Assembly (NCBI RefSeq): GCF_910591885.1 | Contig: NC_063281.1 | Coordinates: 12,445,200-12,509,199 of the forward strand | Source: Bombus terrestris | Taxonomy: Eukaryota > Arthropoda > Insecta > Hymenoptera > Apidae | Direction of reading: 5' to 3' | DNA length: 64,000 bases | Shown: piece after piece, positions 12,301 through 24,164 of the stretch | Layout of the letters: every line of letters begins with the position of its first letter | Position numbering within the stretch: position 1 is the first letter of the stretch | Made by a program: the position numbers and the translations under genes | The notes under the pieces: generated by a model | Database searches by the model: none | The model's input: the letters and a program-made list of their open reading frames with translations, nothing else | Told to the model about the DNA's origin: nothing

Positions 12301-15300
12301 CGCGATCCACGAGGCAAAAGAGAATTGCGGTGTATCAGGTTGAAAGGAAGAGTGAGAAGCGTTCAGGTTTAAAAAAAAACCATGCAAAGCGGCGAGACGG
12401 GGGAGAAAAATCGACAAACAACCGCGTGACATCGATGGCGCGGAATTCGACTCATTTTTGACAAACTATTTTGCCTCGTTGTTTCTCTCGCCGTCCTTTT
12501 TTTTCATTGTCTTTTCTCGTCTTTCTCGCTTCTGTCTCCTTTTCTATTTTCTTTTGTATTTTTTCTTTTTTTTTTTTTTGTATTTTTTTCTGATTTGGGA
12601 TTGGTTGGCAGAAGCATTGGAGTGGGACCTTTTCTCCCTGTTCGTAATTACAACTGCAACTATCGTGGGTTTGAATGCCGCAGTTTGAGGGAATTGGATT
12701 TTTTCCGTGTATTTAAATAAATAAAAAAAAAAAAAAAAAAAAAGGGAAAAGAATGTTCTGGATGAACAAAAATTTTGCGTCTGATGGAAGAAAACTGATG
12801 AAATTTATTGATAATTGGATTTAGCTTCCAAATAAATACTTGCGTAATTCTAATTCGAAGGATTTCAAGCAAATTATGCGAAGTTCGATAATTGTATATT
12901 GCCTCGTAATATTCGACATTATGTAATTTCTTTTATTTCTCGGATCGCATCATCTAAAATTCTCCGTATCGTACTGGCGTCTCCACTGAAAACCAAAAAT
13001 TTCCAATAGACATGAAAATTCACTTTTGGGTACATTTTACCGCGATGCCGCGCGTTTACTAGACAGTTCTCAAGCAAGAAGAATCGTAATGGAAAATGAA
13101 GAATTTTTTATTTTACGCGGCTTGTCTAGCGCGCGCACAAAGCCTTATAGTTCCCCTTTGAAATTTCACGTGCGACTTCTCTCCACGTGCAAAAGAAACG
13201 TCGGTAAAAAAAGTATGGCCCGCGTACGTGTAATTCAGTCGCAACGAATGCTTGTAACGATTCCAAGGGCCGGATAGAATAACCGACCTCGTTCCTGTGT
13301 TACTTCATGCGCGAACACCGTGTAACACGATACGATGCTGTTTTAAGAAGTTGCGTTTTCCAAGGACCATTTTCTTGCCTGATACACCGGTTGTTCGTTG
13401 TTCGCATTAACGGCTATAACGCTATCGTTTACAGACGCATTAACGTAGCGGCATTGTTCGGTGAATCCGTAGGTTTCTTCGTTTCTTCGTGTGTTTTCAA
13501 GCTCCTCCGTGCTGTCTTGGGATTTTTATCGGTCTACAGCGATCTTCGAAAGCGTTGGTCTTTCTTGAAAGCTTTTGGGAAAGGAAACTTTGGGAATCGC
13601 AGGGAGAAAGTTAAGACGCGAGACGTCTCGGATTTCCAAGTTTTCGGATTTTTCAACGAATCACTTCTAAGGAATTGTTTTTTCTTTTTTTTGCAACACG
13701 TGATTTTTTTAGACTCTAACATTTTCTTCTTCTTTTTACAAAGAACCTCTATCGTTTGTGTTGGATTTATTCTCCGTAATACTCGCAGAAGAAGCAATGA
13801 AAACTGATGGTAGTTTAAAATTTCGAACGTATTATTTTCATTTGAATCAACTGGTTGAATTAAGAGATCGTGGCCTTTTCATTTTTTAATTATCGAAGAT
13901 TTTACGTTTGTTTTATTGTTTTCATTAATCGTGCAAACGTCGCTGAAGTATCGATGTCATTTCCTCGGAGACAATTACTAATGTGTAGAATTTCGTGGTA
14001 TCATATTTTATGCAACGTAGATTGATCGGTTCTATAGATACATTTTTTATATCGAGTGAATTCGGTTGCAACAGTTATACTCCGGTTTCCTTGAATAATT
14101 TATTTCACACATAGAACAAAGAAACTAGTATTGGATCGGTATCTAACAAAACTATTCTCTCTTTCGGTCAAATTTCGATACATTCGATGCTCCATACAGA
14201 ATTTTCACAGGTTCAATTGTTTTTTATTTCCTAGTAAGCGAACAAAGAAACCTGTTATCGATGTTCAGGTTCGTATCAATTTTTTCTTTTAGCAAAAGTT
14301 CTATTTAAAAATGCTGGGTAAATACGCGTAATGAAATTCACGAAAGAGAGTGGGTTTTAGGAACTGATAATTTATATTTGGTCGAATGTAGATCAATCTT
14401 CGTAAAGAGCGAAATTTACATCGTCATTAGAAGCCATGACACGTTATAATTAGCATTTCTCTTCGTCTCGGCGCGAAGAACAAAAACCAAACACGTGATC
14501 TCGCGTTCACAACTTACCTTCACTTTCTAACTTATTGCTCGCCTTCTATCTGCTAATTTACATACTTCTCGCGTTACACCAACACGGTACATCGTCGTTG
14601 CATCCCAGCAAGCTTTAGTGCATTAGCAACGCAATGGAGAAAGGAGAACCGTTCTCGTTTCCGCCTTGTTATGACGTCGAACACGGGCTCGCCTCTCCAA
14701 TACGACGCCGCGATCGTTTCCTTCCAGTCGAGTATTTCTGATGCCACTTTTATCGCCGAACATTCGACTACTTGAACTACTTGAACTAACGTAAGGTGTT
14801 CGGCTTGCCAGGAAGATTACCATATTCCTCCAGGTCAGAAACCTCGGTAACCTTATCATTTTTTATAATAATATGACTCAAAATTATCTTTTGGAAATAC
14901 CGAGTTTATAACATATCAAAAATAGCCTTCCAGGCGATCGTGCTGTAAGCTTTCCCGATGAAAGCCTCGCATAGTTGTTTGAACGATATATGTCGTAGGT
15001 AAAAAGAATATATTCCAATACTAAACAAAATACGTAAGATTAAGTATATGTATATGTAATAATCTAGTTGTAACAAAAGTATGAACGCGAAAGAGACTAG
15101 AAGACTCGTGTCTTCATCGAGAATGTGGCTTCTGTTCGTATCTCTGCCCTCTGCCAATACTGTAATCACCCTGAATCTCGGTTAATTACTCAAAACTCGC
15201 GCCTCGCATCGACATTCACCTCGTCGCTGTTGTTTCCTCCCTTTTCCTGCGATCGAACAGCTTGCACCGGCGTGAAATTATAAGCGAGCTCATGCACATG

Positions 15301-16858
15301 CATTGTACACGATGCCACGCGAAACTGCCGTTACGTTGGTCGTACTCGAAGAACGAGACTCGGTTGTTCCATTTTTCGTTATACGCGCGAAGAAACTGTA
15401 GAAACGTGGAACACTGGGCGAAATCAAGAAGGTCACGCCGCTAGGCGGAATTACTTCCGTACGACCATAATTCCCGTAGACGTACGTACATCCTCTTTCT
15501 CTCATCACCCTTTCTCCTCGTCCTATGGCTTTCACGTTGTTACACCGCGAAGCTCGGTCAGAGTTTCGGGTTTTCACTGGCTTCGTCGTCCAACGACGTT
15601 TAATATCCGTACGCTGGATTCAAAAGCCTCTTTTCCGGCAGCTGAGCAGCAGACGCCATTGTTCAGCCACGCTCGACCCAAAGTCCCTTTTCCTCCGTGA
15701 GAGAGTTATTTATACGCTTAAAAATTAATCCGTCACGTTAAAACTCGTGCTTTCGTTTACAGGGCTGCTTTCTCGCGATCTAGGCTAGTCGGCTACGTGG
15801 ATGCTGTGTGTTATTTTCGGGGATGAATTGGGTTCCGTCGTTGAGCTTTCCTTAAGGAATCGAGGGCGAATAGAGTGCCCGGAATAGTGTACCTAGCTTG
15901 TTTGCTAGCTTGTCGCTGTTTTCGTACACAAAATTTGTTTTACGTACACGCGCACCAAGCGGAGGTAGTTTCGTGCAGCGTCGACAGCTCCAAGGTCCTT
16001 TTATCGTGACATAAGTTGTAGTCAACTTTTAAGAAAATGATTCGTAGTATAAACGGAACTTGATAAAAATGATGAAAATTGGTTCTCCGAAATGTGGCGA
16101 TGAACATCGATAAGTCACAGAAAGAAAAATAGCGTAGGGCAATAAAAATGTTTTCTTTCCTTTATATACGCGTTTAACGTTGCTTCAGCAGTGCAGGCGA
16201 TTAGCAACGTAGCACAGTTAACAGTCTACAGTTTCAGATACAGCGTTGTAGATCCGAAGAATTGAAAAAACTTCGGTAGACTTTGGCTAGAAGCTAACAA
16301 TTTGGTTATATCGTTAGGCAGTTTAGGGATTTTGAAACGAAAAATTGTCCACGTGTCTGCAACGATTTTTCTGTATTTATGCAGTTCTTTTGTCGAGAAT
16401 CGTTATTGGAATGGGGAAGTAGTAAAGTGTTCGTGCGTAGCATAAACGATCGCCATTCAAGATTAAACGTACATGCTCGCGAACGCAAGATTACAGGATA
16501 TTGCTGCGTATTCCGTAGGCGAGTTACGCTGGTAGATATTTTATCTATGATAATTTATGACCGTTTAAATCTTAGAAATGAAATAGCGCTGGACGTTTTA
16601 TGATTTTATCGCGCTACGAGTGTGGATAAGGATGCTTTATTTTTGGATCTAAGCGGTTCGTTTCTGACAACATCCATCTGTCGGCTGTTATAGCTACGCG
16701 AATGTGTTATATTATAATCCGTGATTTATGACTGATATGATTATATATGTTTTCTTATACCATACTGTTAATTTATAGATATCATAGATTTTCTACTTAG
16801 TTAAGCATAAACAAATGTATTATATTAGTACAACGAATTGTATTTTTTGCTGTTCCAG
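9360..16858. other. Non-coding; no gene recognised
   Basis: No supported exon is present on either strand. The longest ATG-initiated frame, 13307-13807 plus, translates to a sequence with long Phe runs derived from T tracts and no recognisable family. A short Cys-rich frame near 11180 is also unrecognised and lacks splice borders. A minus-strand donor at about 14516 (gtaagt) is preceded by stops in every frame. A C9 run (11762-11770) and extended pyrimidine tracts (about 12480-12600) are the main simple sequences. Confidence 0.6.
12723..12743 (+). repeat. A21 tract preceded by an AATAAATAAA sequence
   Basis: A run of 21 adenines follows aaataaat directly. The arrangement of an AATAAA-like signal against a long A tract can mark the 3' end of a retroposed transcript, but normal retrocopies have 10-25 bp between signal and tail. 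I recognise no gene-derived sequence upstream. A simple homopolymer is the more economical reading. Confidence 0.75.
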
Positions 16859-16956
16859 GATAAGGTGTTGTTCAGTGGGAGTTTACGAGACAATACTTTT
16901 CACTTAACTAAGGATTTACCAACCAACCGCTGTGTGAATTTCTGTAAGCAGTATCG
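16859..16956 (+). CDS. Candidate 98-bp internal exon; one open frame resembles part of a WSC domain
   Basis: A pyrimidine-rich acceptor (tattttttgctgttccag) ends at 16858, and a strong donor (cg followed by gtgagtg) begins at 16957. Of the three frames, only the one starting at the first exon base is open. It gives 32 codons plus two bases, so the exon is phase 0 in and phase 2 out. The peptide begins DKVLFSGSLRD and includes DLPTNRCVNFCKQY. An L-x-SG element followed by a Cys-x3-Cys pair is the pattern of the middle of a WSC domain, the cysteine-rich carbohydrate-binding module of peptide O-xylosyltransferase, Kremen and WSCD proteins. No partner exon carrying the expected following Tyr-Ala-Gly and Cys-x-Cys part was found downstream. 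A non-coding leader exon of the transferase gene at 45.4 kb is an equally open alternative. A single open frame of this length is not rare by chance, so the splice borders are the stronger evidence. Confidence 0.4.
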
Positions 16957-18054
16957 GTGAGTGAATTTAAGTAGCAAAAAATTATAATCCTCTCCTATCT
17001 TCCAGGCTCTTATTTTACACGCTATTATATTTTTCTTCTTTCGTTAAACCTAAAAAAAAGAACCTCAAAATAAAGGAAATCAATGATCCGTTAATTATTC
17101 CATGATTAATCGCTAACAATTTCTTCCACTTACGTTACATCAAATAATACCAAAGTCTCGATGGATCGTTTTAATGCAAAGTATCGATACCCGCTTACTT
17201 CCAAACCATTTACCATTTCTCTCGTTTCAATGAATCAAATAATCAGTCCATTAATTCGCACGTGACCGGGTCGAGTAATGTCCATCGTGCTCGTTGGCTC
17301 CACGGCTGATAGAATCGTCCTGGCTCCCAGCAAGGAGCACGGACGGTTGAACGAAGGGGTGGCCTGATAACAAAACTCGTCTGGATGAGGGATATTAATG
17401 CTCGCGCGAAGACGGCTTTAATAAGTCCGCGACGTAATGAAAACCATTCATATAAAAGTTTCCTGCGCGAGGTGACGCTTTAATTGAACGCAGCCACGAA
17501 GAGGTCTCGGCGCCCCTCCATCCCCGAGGCTTCCTCTTTCTTGTGCCGAGCTGTAACAAGATGTCAGAGATTACCCTGGCTCGCTTTCCCTCTGCCACCG
17601 CCACTCTGCCTCTTTTCCTCTTTTCGACTTTTCTTTTCTCCAACGAATCCACCGGTTTTATCTTCCTCGTAGAAGTTTCCACGCGTTCTCTCCCTTTTCT
17701 CTTCGTTCTTACCTTCGGGTAGGCGACTTTCATTAAAAATTTTCTGTTGGTCGAGCCGATGGAGCCGTTTCCTCTGGAACGTTTCAATTGATATCGAGCC
17801 TACCATTCAGCCGGGAACAAAGGGTAAGAGAATCGCGGCCGGGGATGGGCCGACTTCATCGGCAAAATTGGGTTTTTCTTCTTCGAACAGCCAGAGCCCA
17901 GGCTATTAAAAAGGATCCTGCCTTTCAGATTGGAGGTGTAAATGCGGGTTTGATGGGAAATTGTTGATGGCCGAACAGCGACAATGAGAATGTTCGAGCG
18001 AAGCGTGCTTGCTGGTTTCAGGCTGGAAATAGGATGGCTATTATTATAGATGGC

Positions 18055-18072
18055 TATATATATATATATATA
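18055..18072. repeat. (TA)9 microsatellite
   Basis: Nine uninterrupted TA dinucleotides. It is a simple sequence repeat that is likely length-polymorphic in the population. Confidence 0.95.
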
Positions 18073-19717
18073 GTCACGATGGTTCTTTCAATTGATTGAG
18101 AGTGTGCACAAAGTTATCGAAGATAGCTTTCTTTTTTATCCAATTGCGACAGGCGTGAATTTTTCAGTGTATGTTCGAAAAAGTGACGAGATCGTTGAGG
18201 ACTTTTAAAAGCAAGTGGAATATTTACGAAACTTTCCTTTTTTTAATTACAAGATCTTTTATCAGTTATTTTATAATATTCTTAAAAGTATTCTGTACCG
18301 AAAAGAACGCGAAATATCTATCCATTTTGATTTTCGGAATGGAACAAGTATTCGATCACTTTCCAAGAAATTAAGGAATGTGGAACGCTTTTTCATGAAA
18401 TATTTCCACATATATTTCAACATATTTTTGCAAGATTAAATATTCTCTCTAACTTGACAGCTTTTTTATATTCTTGACTCGATTTGCTTGACAATTTCTA
18501 CCGGGTTATGCTTCGATGTTTCTGTCAAAAGTAATCTTGGTACGTAGAGCGGAATTTAAACGTGATATTCCGCGGTAAGCGTCAGTTTTCATTTCTCGTC
18601 GACAACATTTTCGCTGTTTAATTTCAGCATGGTCAAAAGTGACGGGCTTTAAGGAACAAGAAAAATCCGCGAGACTTTTTCGCGAATATGTCCGTCTTTC
18701 GCATCCCGTGATGCGTTTACTTTCTCCTACCATCCCCTGTTTTCTTCTTGCTACGTTTCTCGTATCTTTATCAACTTTTTACGAGTTTTCTCTGCCCGCT
18801 TGTTTCCATAAACGGGGTTTGCCGATTTGTTACCGTTCCGCGTCCTTTTCGGCTTATTTTGTTTCCTACTTTTTATCCTCGATTTTGGTCTTTCTCTCCT
18901 GGGAAATTTATCTAGGAGATAAATAGAAAACTTCGTGAGATTTGCATGATACGTTTAATTTAAATTTAATTTTTTAAAACGATAATAAATATTTAAAGAG
19001 TCGTTTCCTTTGGGAAAGAAATATAATTTCTGGTTCATGTCAATCTTAACTTGTATAAAATTATTTTATTATTATCTCGAGTAATAAAATTCATATTTAA
19101 ATACTTGATAAATGATCGTATAAATGTCGACGAAAAATATGATCTAATAAATAATTGCAAAGTTAACGCAACGTTAAAATATATTTTAAAAGGTCTTCGG
19201 GAGAACGAAACATTGGACGATCTTACGAGTATCGTTTCTTCGAGTGATTTTCATACTCAATGTTAGAAATAGTGGCCGTCGTGATAGTTCCCGCTGTCAA
19301 TAGTTAAATACTTGAATTTGTATAAACTTGACTGGTGCATTGGTAATCATTTGCACTTTAACGCTTGCGGTGCATTCGTGTGTACATTCCGATAGTCCCC
19401 GTAATCAGTCCTATGTTTCGTCGTTGTTTCCCGTGATATGTACATGAAACGCCCACCATATGGAATATTAGTATTTGTCGACGACACGTGCTATCACCAA
19501 TGGGACATTCGGTAAATTGCGCGTCCATGTGTGATACGTTCGAAATTAACGAAGCATCGACTCGTGTTGATTTCTTTACTAGTGCCTTGTTTCAGAATAA
19601 CGCACAACGTTCTTCATAACGCTACGTTATTATTAATATTAATAATATAATATGTAATAATAAAAGAAAATTTTTTTCGATCGGGTTCTCGGTTTCGATA
19701 AAATTGGATTCGAAGTA

Positions 19718-20100
19718 GAACAATCTATCAACGATCATAGATTCGATTTTTTTTTCGGAAACGAATCCTCAAAAGCAAAACTTTTATTCTGCGGTTATTT
19801 GTAGAGCACTTGTTCATAGAATGCTCTCACATCTCGTTGTAGTACAGTTATACAATCTATAGTTAACAAAGTACATATATACATTTCCAAACTCGATTCT
19901 TTCGAAAACGAGACTCGAAACGAAAAGCTTTTACTCTACACTTTCTACTTATGTTTGCTTTAAAATACACTCGTATCCAATAGTAATACCATTATACAAT
20001 CTATAGTTACCGAAGTTCACGCGTGCTCGATGAATGTTCAAACTCAATTTCCTGCGCTGCCCCCCCCCCCCCTGAAAACAGAGTTCGAATCGAAAAAAAA
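19718..20100. repeat. Diverged tandem array, about three units of 130-145 bp
   Basis: The string caatctat recurs at 19721, 19853 and 19997. Each time it is followed at a distance of 20-45 bp by a [at]ctc/ttcgatt-like string, then by an 'aaaacgag/aaacgaat' string and a 'gcaaaactttta / gaaaagctttta / aaaaactttagc' string. The second and third copies share tacaatctatagtta exactly. The copies differ by many substitutions and small indels, and the third is interrupted by a C13 tract (20060-20072). It is an old local triplication with no coding potential. Confidence 0.7.
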
Positions 20101-21679
20101 CTTTAGCTTCCTCCTCCTTATTATTATTATATAAAATAATTTGCTTTATATCAGTCGTATAGAAACAGCCTGTATTTAAATTCGCATGGAATTATTCTCG
20201 TGTTATAAAAAAAAAAAAAGAAAAAGAATCTGAGCGTATTTCAACCCTGAAAAAGCTGGCTCGTGGACAAGTGGCGAGGCGTTACGCGGTTGCGTTCTCG
20301 CGGATACGTTACAAACAAAAGAGTTACCGCGAAAAATATGAAAAAGGAAAAGAAAAAAGAAAAAGGAACGAGTTGACTCCGCCGTTGCAACAAGATTAAA
20401 CGCATAGTAATCCGTATGTGCGCCTTCTTTCATCATTACCGACCAAGGGTTAATTAAATTCTTGCCATGTATTTCATTAAAATGTCGAATAACAAATGCT
20501 GACGGTTTCGTGCGTGCCCAAGCAACTTTTTACCGGTAAACGAAATTTTCTGTAACGAGAGGAAAATTTCCGCGAAGGTTTGCCCACGGACAGAAGGGAT
20601 GCCGTGTTACGAGGGTGACGTGACTTTCCGCCTGTTTTTTCGGACTCGGATGTTCCGTGCATCCTCAACCGTGTTTATTCGTTTAGCTTTGTCGGTTGAA
20701 ACAGGTGCGAGATTTTAATCGGGCTTTCTGTAACCTCGCACGTAATTCTACTTCGTCCTTTTTAATTAGGAGAATGAAAATGGTTAATTGGGAGGTTTTC
20801 TGAGTTACCGTTACGGAAGCTCGTGTTTCGCGGAGTTAAGCTACTTCATATTTATTTTGTGAACGTTTGTGTGAAGTAATAGGGGCATAATTTAGCGCAT
20901 TAGTTTACCGTAATGAATTCATCGGTCTGCTTTAACGTACGGTGTTACATAAAGTGTATTCTAAACTACATAAAAATGATCTTTTCAATTATTCGTTTAT
21001 TTTAGTTTATCAAGCAAAGTTCTGAACTATGAGTTTTGAGAAAGATGGCATCTTTTCCAACAAACTTCTCCAAATTTATTTCGTAAAGAAACGTTCGAAT
21101 TTGTATCAAATAGTTGCCGAAATGTAAAGTTTCTTAATTACCAGAGTTTAAGAAAATGTAAGAAGAGGTAATATTTCTTGTATTTGTACTGTAATTGTGG
21201 CACTGTGAATTCCTCGTGTAACATTAACTCTCCTTAAGTTCGTTTAACTGTTGAGCCGTTTGTTGGATTTGGAATTCCATAAAGCTAAAACAGTCTCTTC
21301 TTCGAGTTTCCAAGGTTCGGTAACTTGGAGCATTAATAGCTTCATTTACGAAGAATCCCCGGCTGATGAAATTGCTGTTGTCTTAAGGCTATAGTTAAAT
21401 ATTTGTTAATGATTAAATAGCCTCCTACGTTATTACATTGAAAGCTCATTTGCTCGCAGTCTGAATAACGGCCAGAGATATCGGTCTATTAAAGCTTTCT
21501 CCGTTTTTACTAAAAGTAATTCAATTTTCTTAATAGCCGTTTACGTCGTGCAATACCTCCTTACGTGGAAGTTAATCTATTATCATAGAGAAATGAAAAT
21601 AACTATAAATATGGTATTACGAGCCTCGTATGAATAAGAGTGGAAATCTAAAATATGAATTGAGTACGAAGATCACAAG

Positions 21680-22000
21680 AAAAGAACGAGATAACGTTAA
21701 TTGCTCCATGGATGTTCACGGTGTTGGTTCGCGTTATTTCCTTGTCACCATAGCCGATTGCAGTCTGGCTTATCTAAATAGTGCATCGTTCCCCCATGGA
21801 CGTGGCACGGCTCCCGGAAGGGCCGTGTTTCTCCTCGCATGAAACATCATTATCGTAGCCGGGGAAATTCTCCGGCTCATATAGAATCAGTTAACATTGG
21901 CAGCCGTATTATTCTTTCGCTGCTGGCCATATATCTCGGACCGATGTGCAGCTATGCAGAAGAGGAGGCATTCGACCGTGGTTCTCACGGCTGAAGATGT
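21680..22000. promoter_or_regulatory. GC-rich island with two adjacent hairpins, possible conserved element
   Basis: Two inverted repeats lie 45 bp apart. CACGGC (21806-21811) pairs with GCCGTG (21822-21827) around a 10-nt loop. AGCCGGGGA (21857-21865) pairs with TCTCCGGCT (21869-21877) around a 3-nt loop with one G-U pair. The surrounding 300 bp is GC-rich and has no convincing exon. This could be an enhancer or a structured intronic RNA. Neither is shown by the sequence alone. Confidence 0.25.
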
Positions 22001-24136
22001 ACCTTTTATCAATGGTTTTTTATGTGATTCATGTACATTTCGTTTGGTACGAAACGATCTATGAATTAGAGAAATAAGATGAATAATTTATTACCAGCCG
22101 AAAACTGAGTACTTAAAATCAATAGTATCGATTCTTGTTTATTCTCAATTATGGAGTACGATGTTACTCTTGTCAGAAACAAACGGTTGAATTATGATAT
22201 TACGAACGAAAGGATATGTATAGAGTACCAGTATAAATCAGTGTGAAATATACTTTAGAACAATTATTATTATCATCGTTAAAAGTTAAGCGGCTTGAAC
22301 AAATCTGATTATTTGTGGTTTATACTACTTTCCCTTTCGTATCTCGTAAACGGAGATAAATCTATGTATAGGGAACATAACATTCTTTGTTCGAAACGAT
22401 CTCTCGAACAAGTTGGTAAAGTCGATTGAGGTTTGAAACACCCTGCAGAAGACCATCCTGAAAAATTAGCTTAATTTTGAAATCTTCTCCACTGCTCCTC
22501 GTGCAGAGAAGTTTGCCATTGCACACAATGATCTTCCTCCTTCTCGTATCACGTATCTCGTTTGCTTCAATTTCGCACGAAGCATTCCATTCTTTCCACT
22601 TGAAAGAAATGCTCCATATAACGACACTATCGAAAACAATCTGCGAAGACCATACTGCTGCTGCACTTCCTCCATCGAATAGTCTGTAGTAGCCGAAAAG
22701 TGTCTCTTTGGTAACGAGGATCCAAGAAAGCTTGACCAAAGCAGTCGGAAACTTCTTACGAACCCCAAACGAACCATAATCTTGTCCACCATCTCCCTGC
22801 CCAACTCGTCGCGATCAGGGAATTTCCGCGAGGTTACATATTTTTCCGAAACGTTGACCGAATTTCCGAAAAAGTTTCCCAGTAGAAATCGTCGAAGCGG
22901 CGACGTCGATGAGACGCGCTGCAACCAGGCGGAAATAGAGAAAAGTTGCGCCAACTGCAGATCCCGGTTCGTGTGCCGTTTCTGGTATCTCGTGTTTATT
23001 CGAAAAGTTTCCCAACTTTATGCAAATGCAACGCCCGACAACGCGGAGGAACGGCCACGAGGACTGGCGCGCTTCGTTACCGGGAATCGAGTCGAGTATT
23101 CCCTAACCCTTTTCTCTATCCTTCTCTCGCTTTTTCTCACTTACTCGAGGGTACACTTGCAATCTCCATTGTTTCGCGAAGGAAACAGGGGCCTGGGACG
23201 TGCTGAAACTTCTTCGGCATACTTTCCGCCGGATTAATTAATTGCCTCTTCCGCTTTACTTGCCCTGCAGTCGTTTTCAAGGGCTCTCTCAAGCTATTCG
23301 TCGACGGGGGTGAGTCGCGAATCAGCTTGGAAAAAGAACGGATCAGCCTAGACCAAGTTCGTTTTCGTTCTTTTTCTTTTACGCAAATTTTGTTCGTCTT
23401 CTTTATGTCTCTCTCTTTCGCGCGCATGTGCTCGCTCGCTGTTTCTTTTTCAATTGCCTCATGGAAGCAGGATGGATAACGTTTTAACTTCAACATTCGC
23501 ATAATAACGTCTTACGAGAGGGAAACGCGATAAATCGCTACTCACCCCATGCTTGGGGAAAGTTTAATCGAATCGAACGATCAAAAGTATCGCGGAACTT
23601 GGATTTTCGGGTATTAACGCTTGCGTTAATTAAGCGGAAAATTGAATCGTGTCGCGTCCCAGGATAATTACGTCGGTATGAATTGCTACGAATACCGAGG
23701 GGAATTTGTTTCCGATTGTTTGCGGAGATTTCGATTTCCAGGGCAATTTCAGAACAATTCTTTTCGAGTAGGAAGCCGGTACTTATGGGAACGCTGTTCT
23801 TTGTTTGCTCGAACCGTATTCAAACCCGTGAATTTTGTAGCATCGACCTTCGTTGGCTTATTAAACATTTATCGAATTTATTTGGCGAATGTATTTCTCC
23901 GTTTTATTGACAACGTGACTCGTTTGCAAAAATTTCATTGTGTCATGAAGTTGTTAACGAGCTGATTTCCCGTTTACATATTTTTCGATGTGAAATTTAT
24001 TTTCCAATTGTATGGATTTGAAATTCAGTTGGGCCGATCGTTTTTGACGAACAAACTCTTGTTTATTAACCTTTTATCGTTTTTACCGTTTTAAGCCATC
24101 CGAAACGTTTTAATCACGAGATTGAACGATGAAAAG

Positions 24137-24164
24137 AATTGTATATGAATTTTGATATACAATT
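24137..24164. repeat. Perfect 10-bp inverted repeat with 8-nt loop
   Basis: AATTGTATAT at 24137-24146 is the reverse complement of ATATACAATT at 24155-24164. The arms are AT-rich. There is no U tract or gene end nearby that would make it a transcription signal. Confidence 0.8.

Noticed and set aside
12723..12743. A21 tract as a retrocopy poly(A) tail
   Set aside because: The AATAAA-like signal abuts the tract without the usual gap, and no gene-derived sequence or target-site duplication is visible.
13307..13807. ATG-initiated 166-codon frame, plus strand
   Set aside because: The product has Phe runs from T tracts and no family resemblance. The expected number of such frames in 64 kb on two strands is not negligible.
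22466..23502. Overlapping open frames of 120-162 codons on both strands
   Set aside because: Simultaneous openness on opposite strands in a GC-richer patch indicates low stop density. The 162-codon frame begins at TTG and none has a recognisable domain or splice context.
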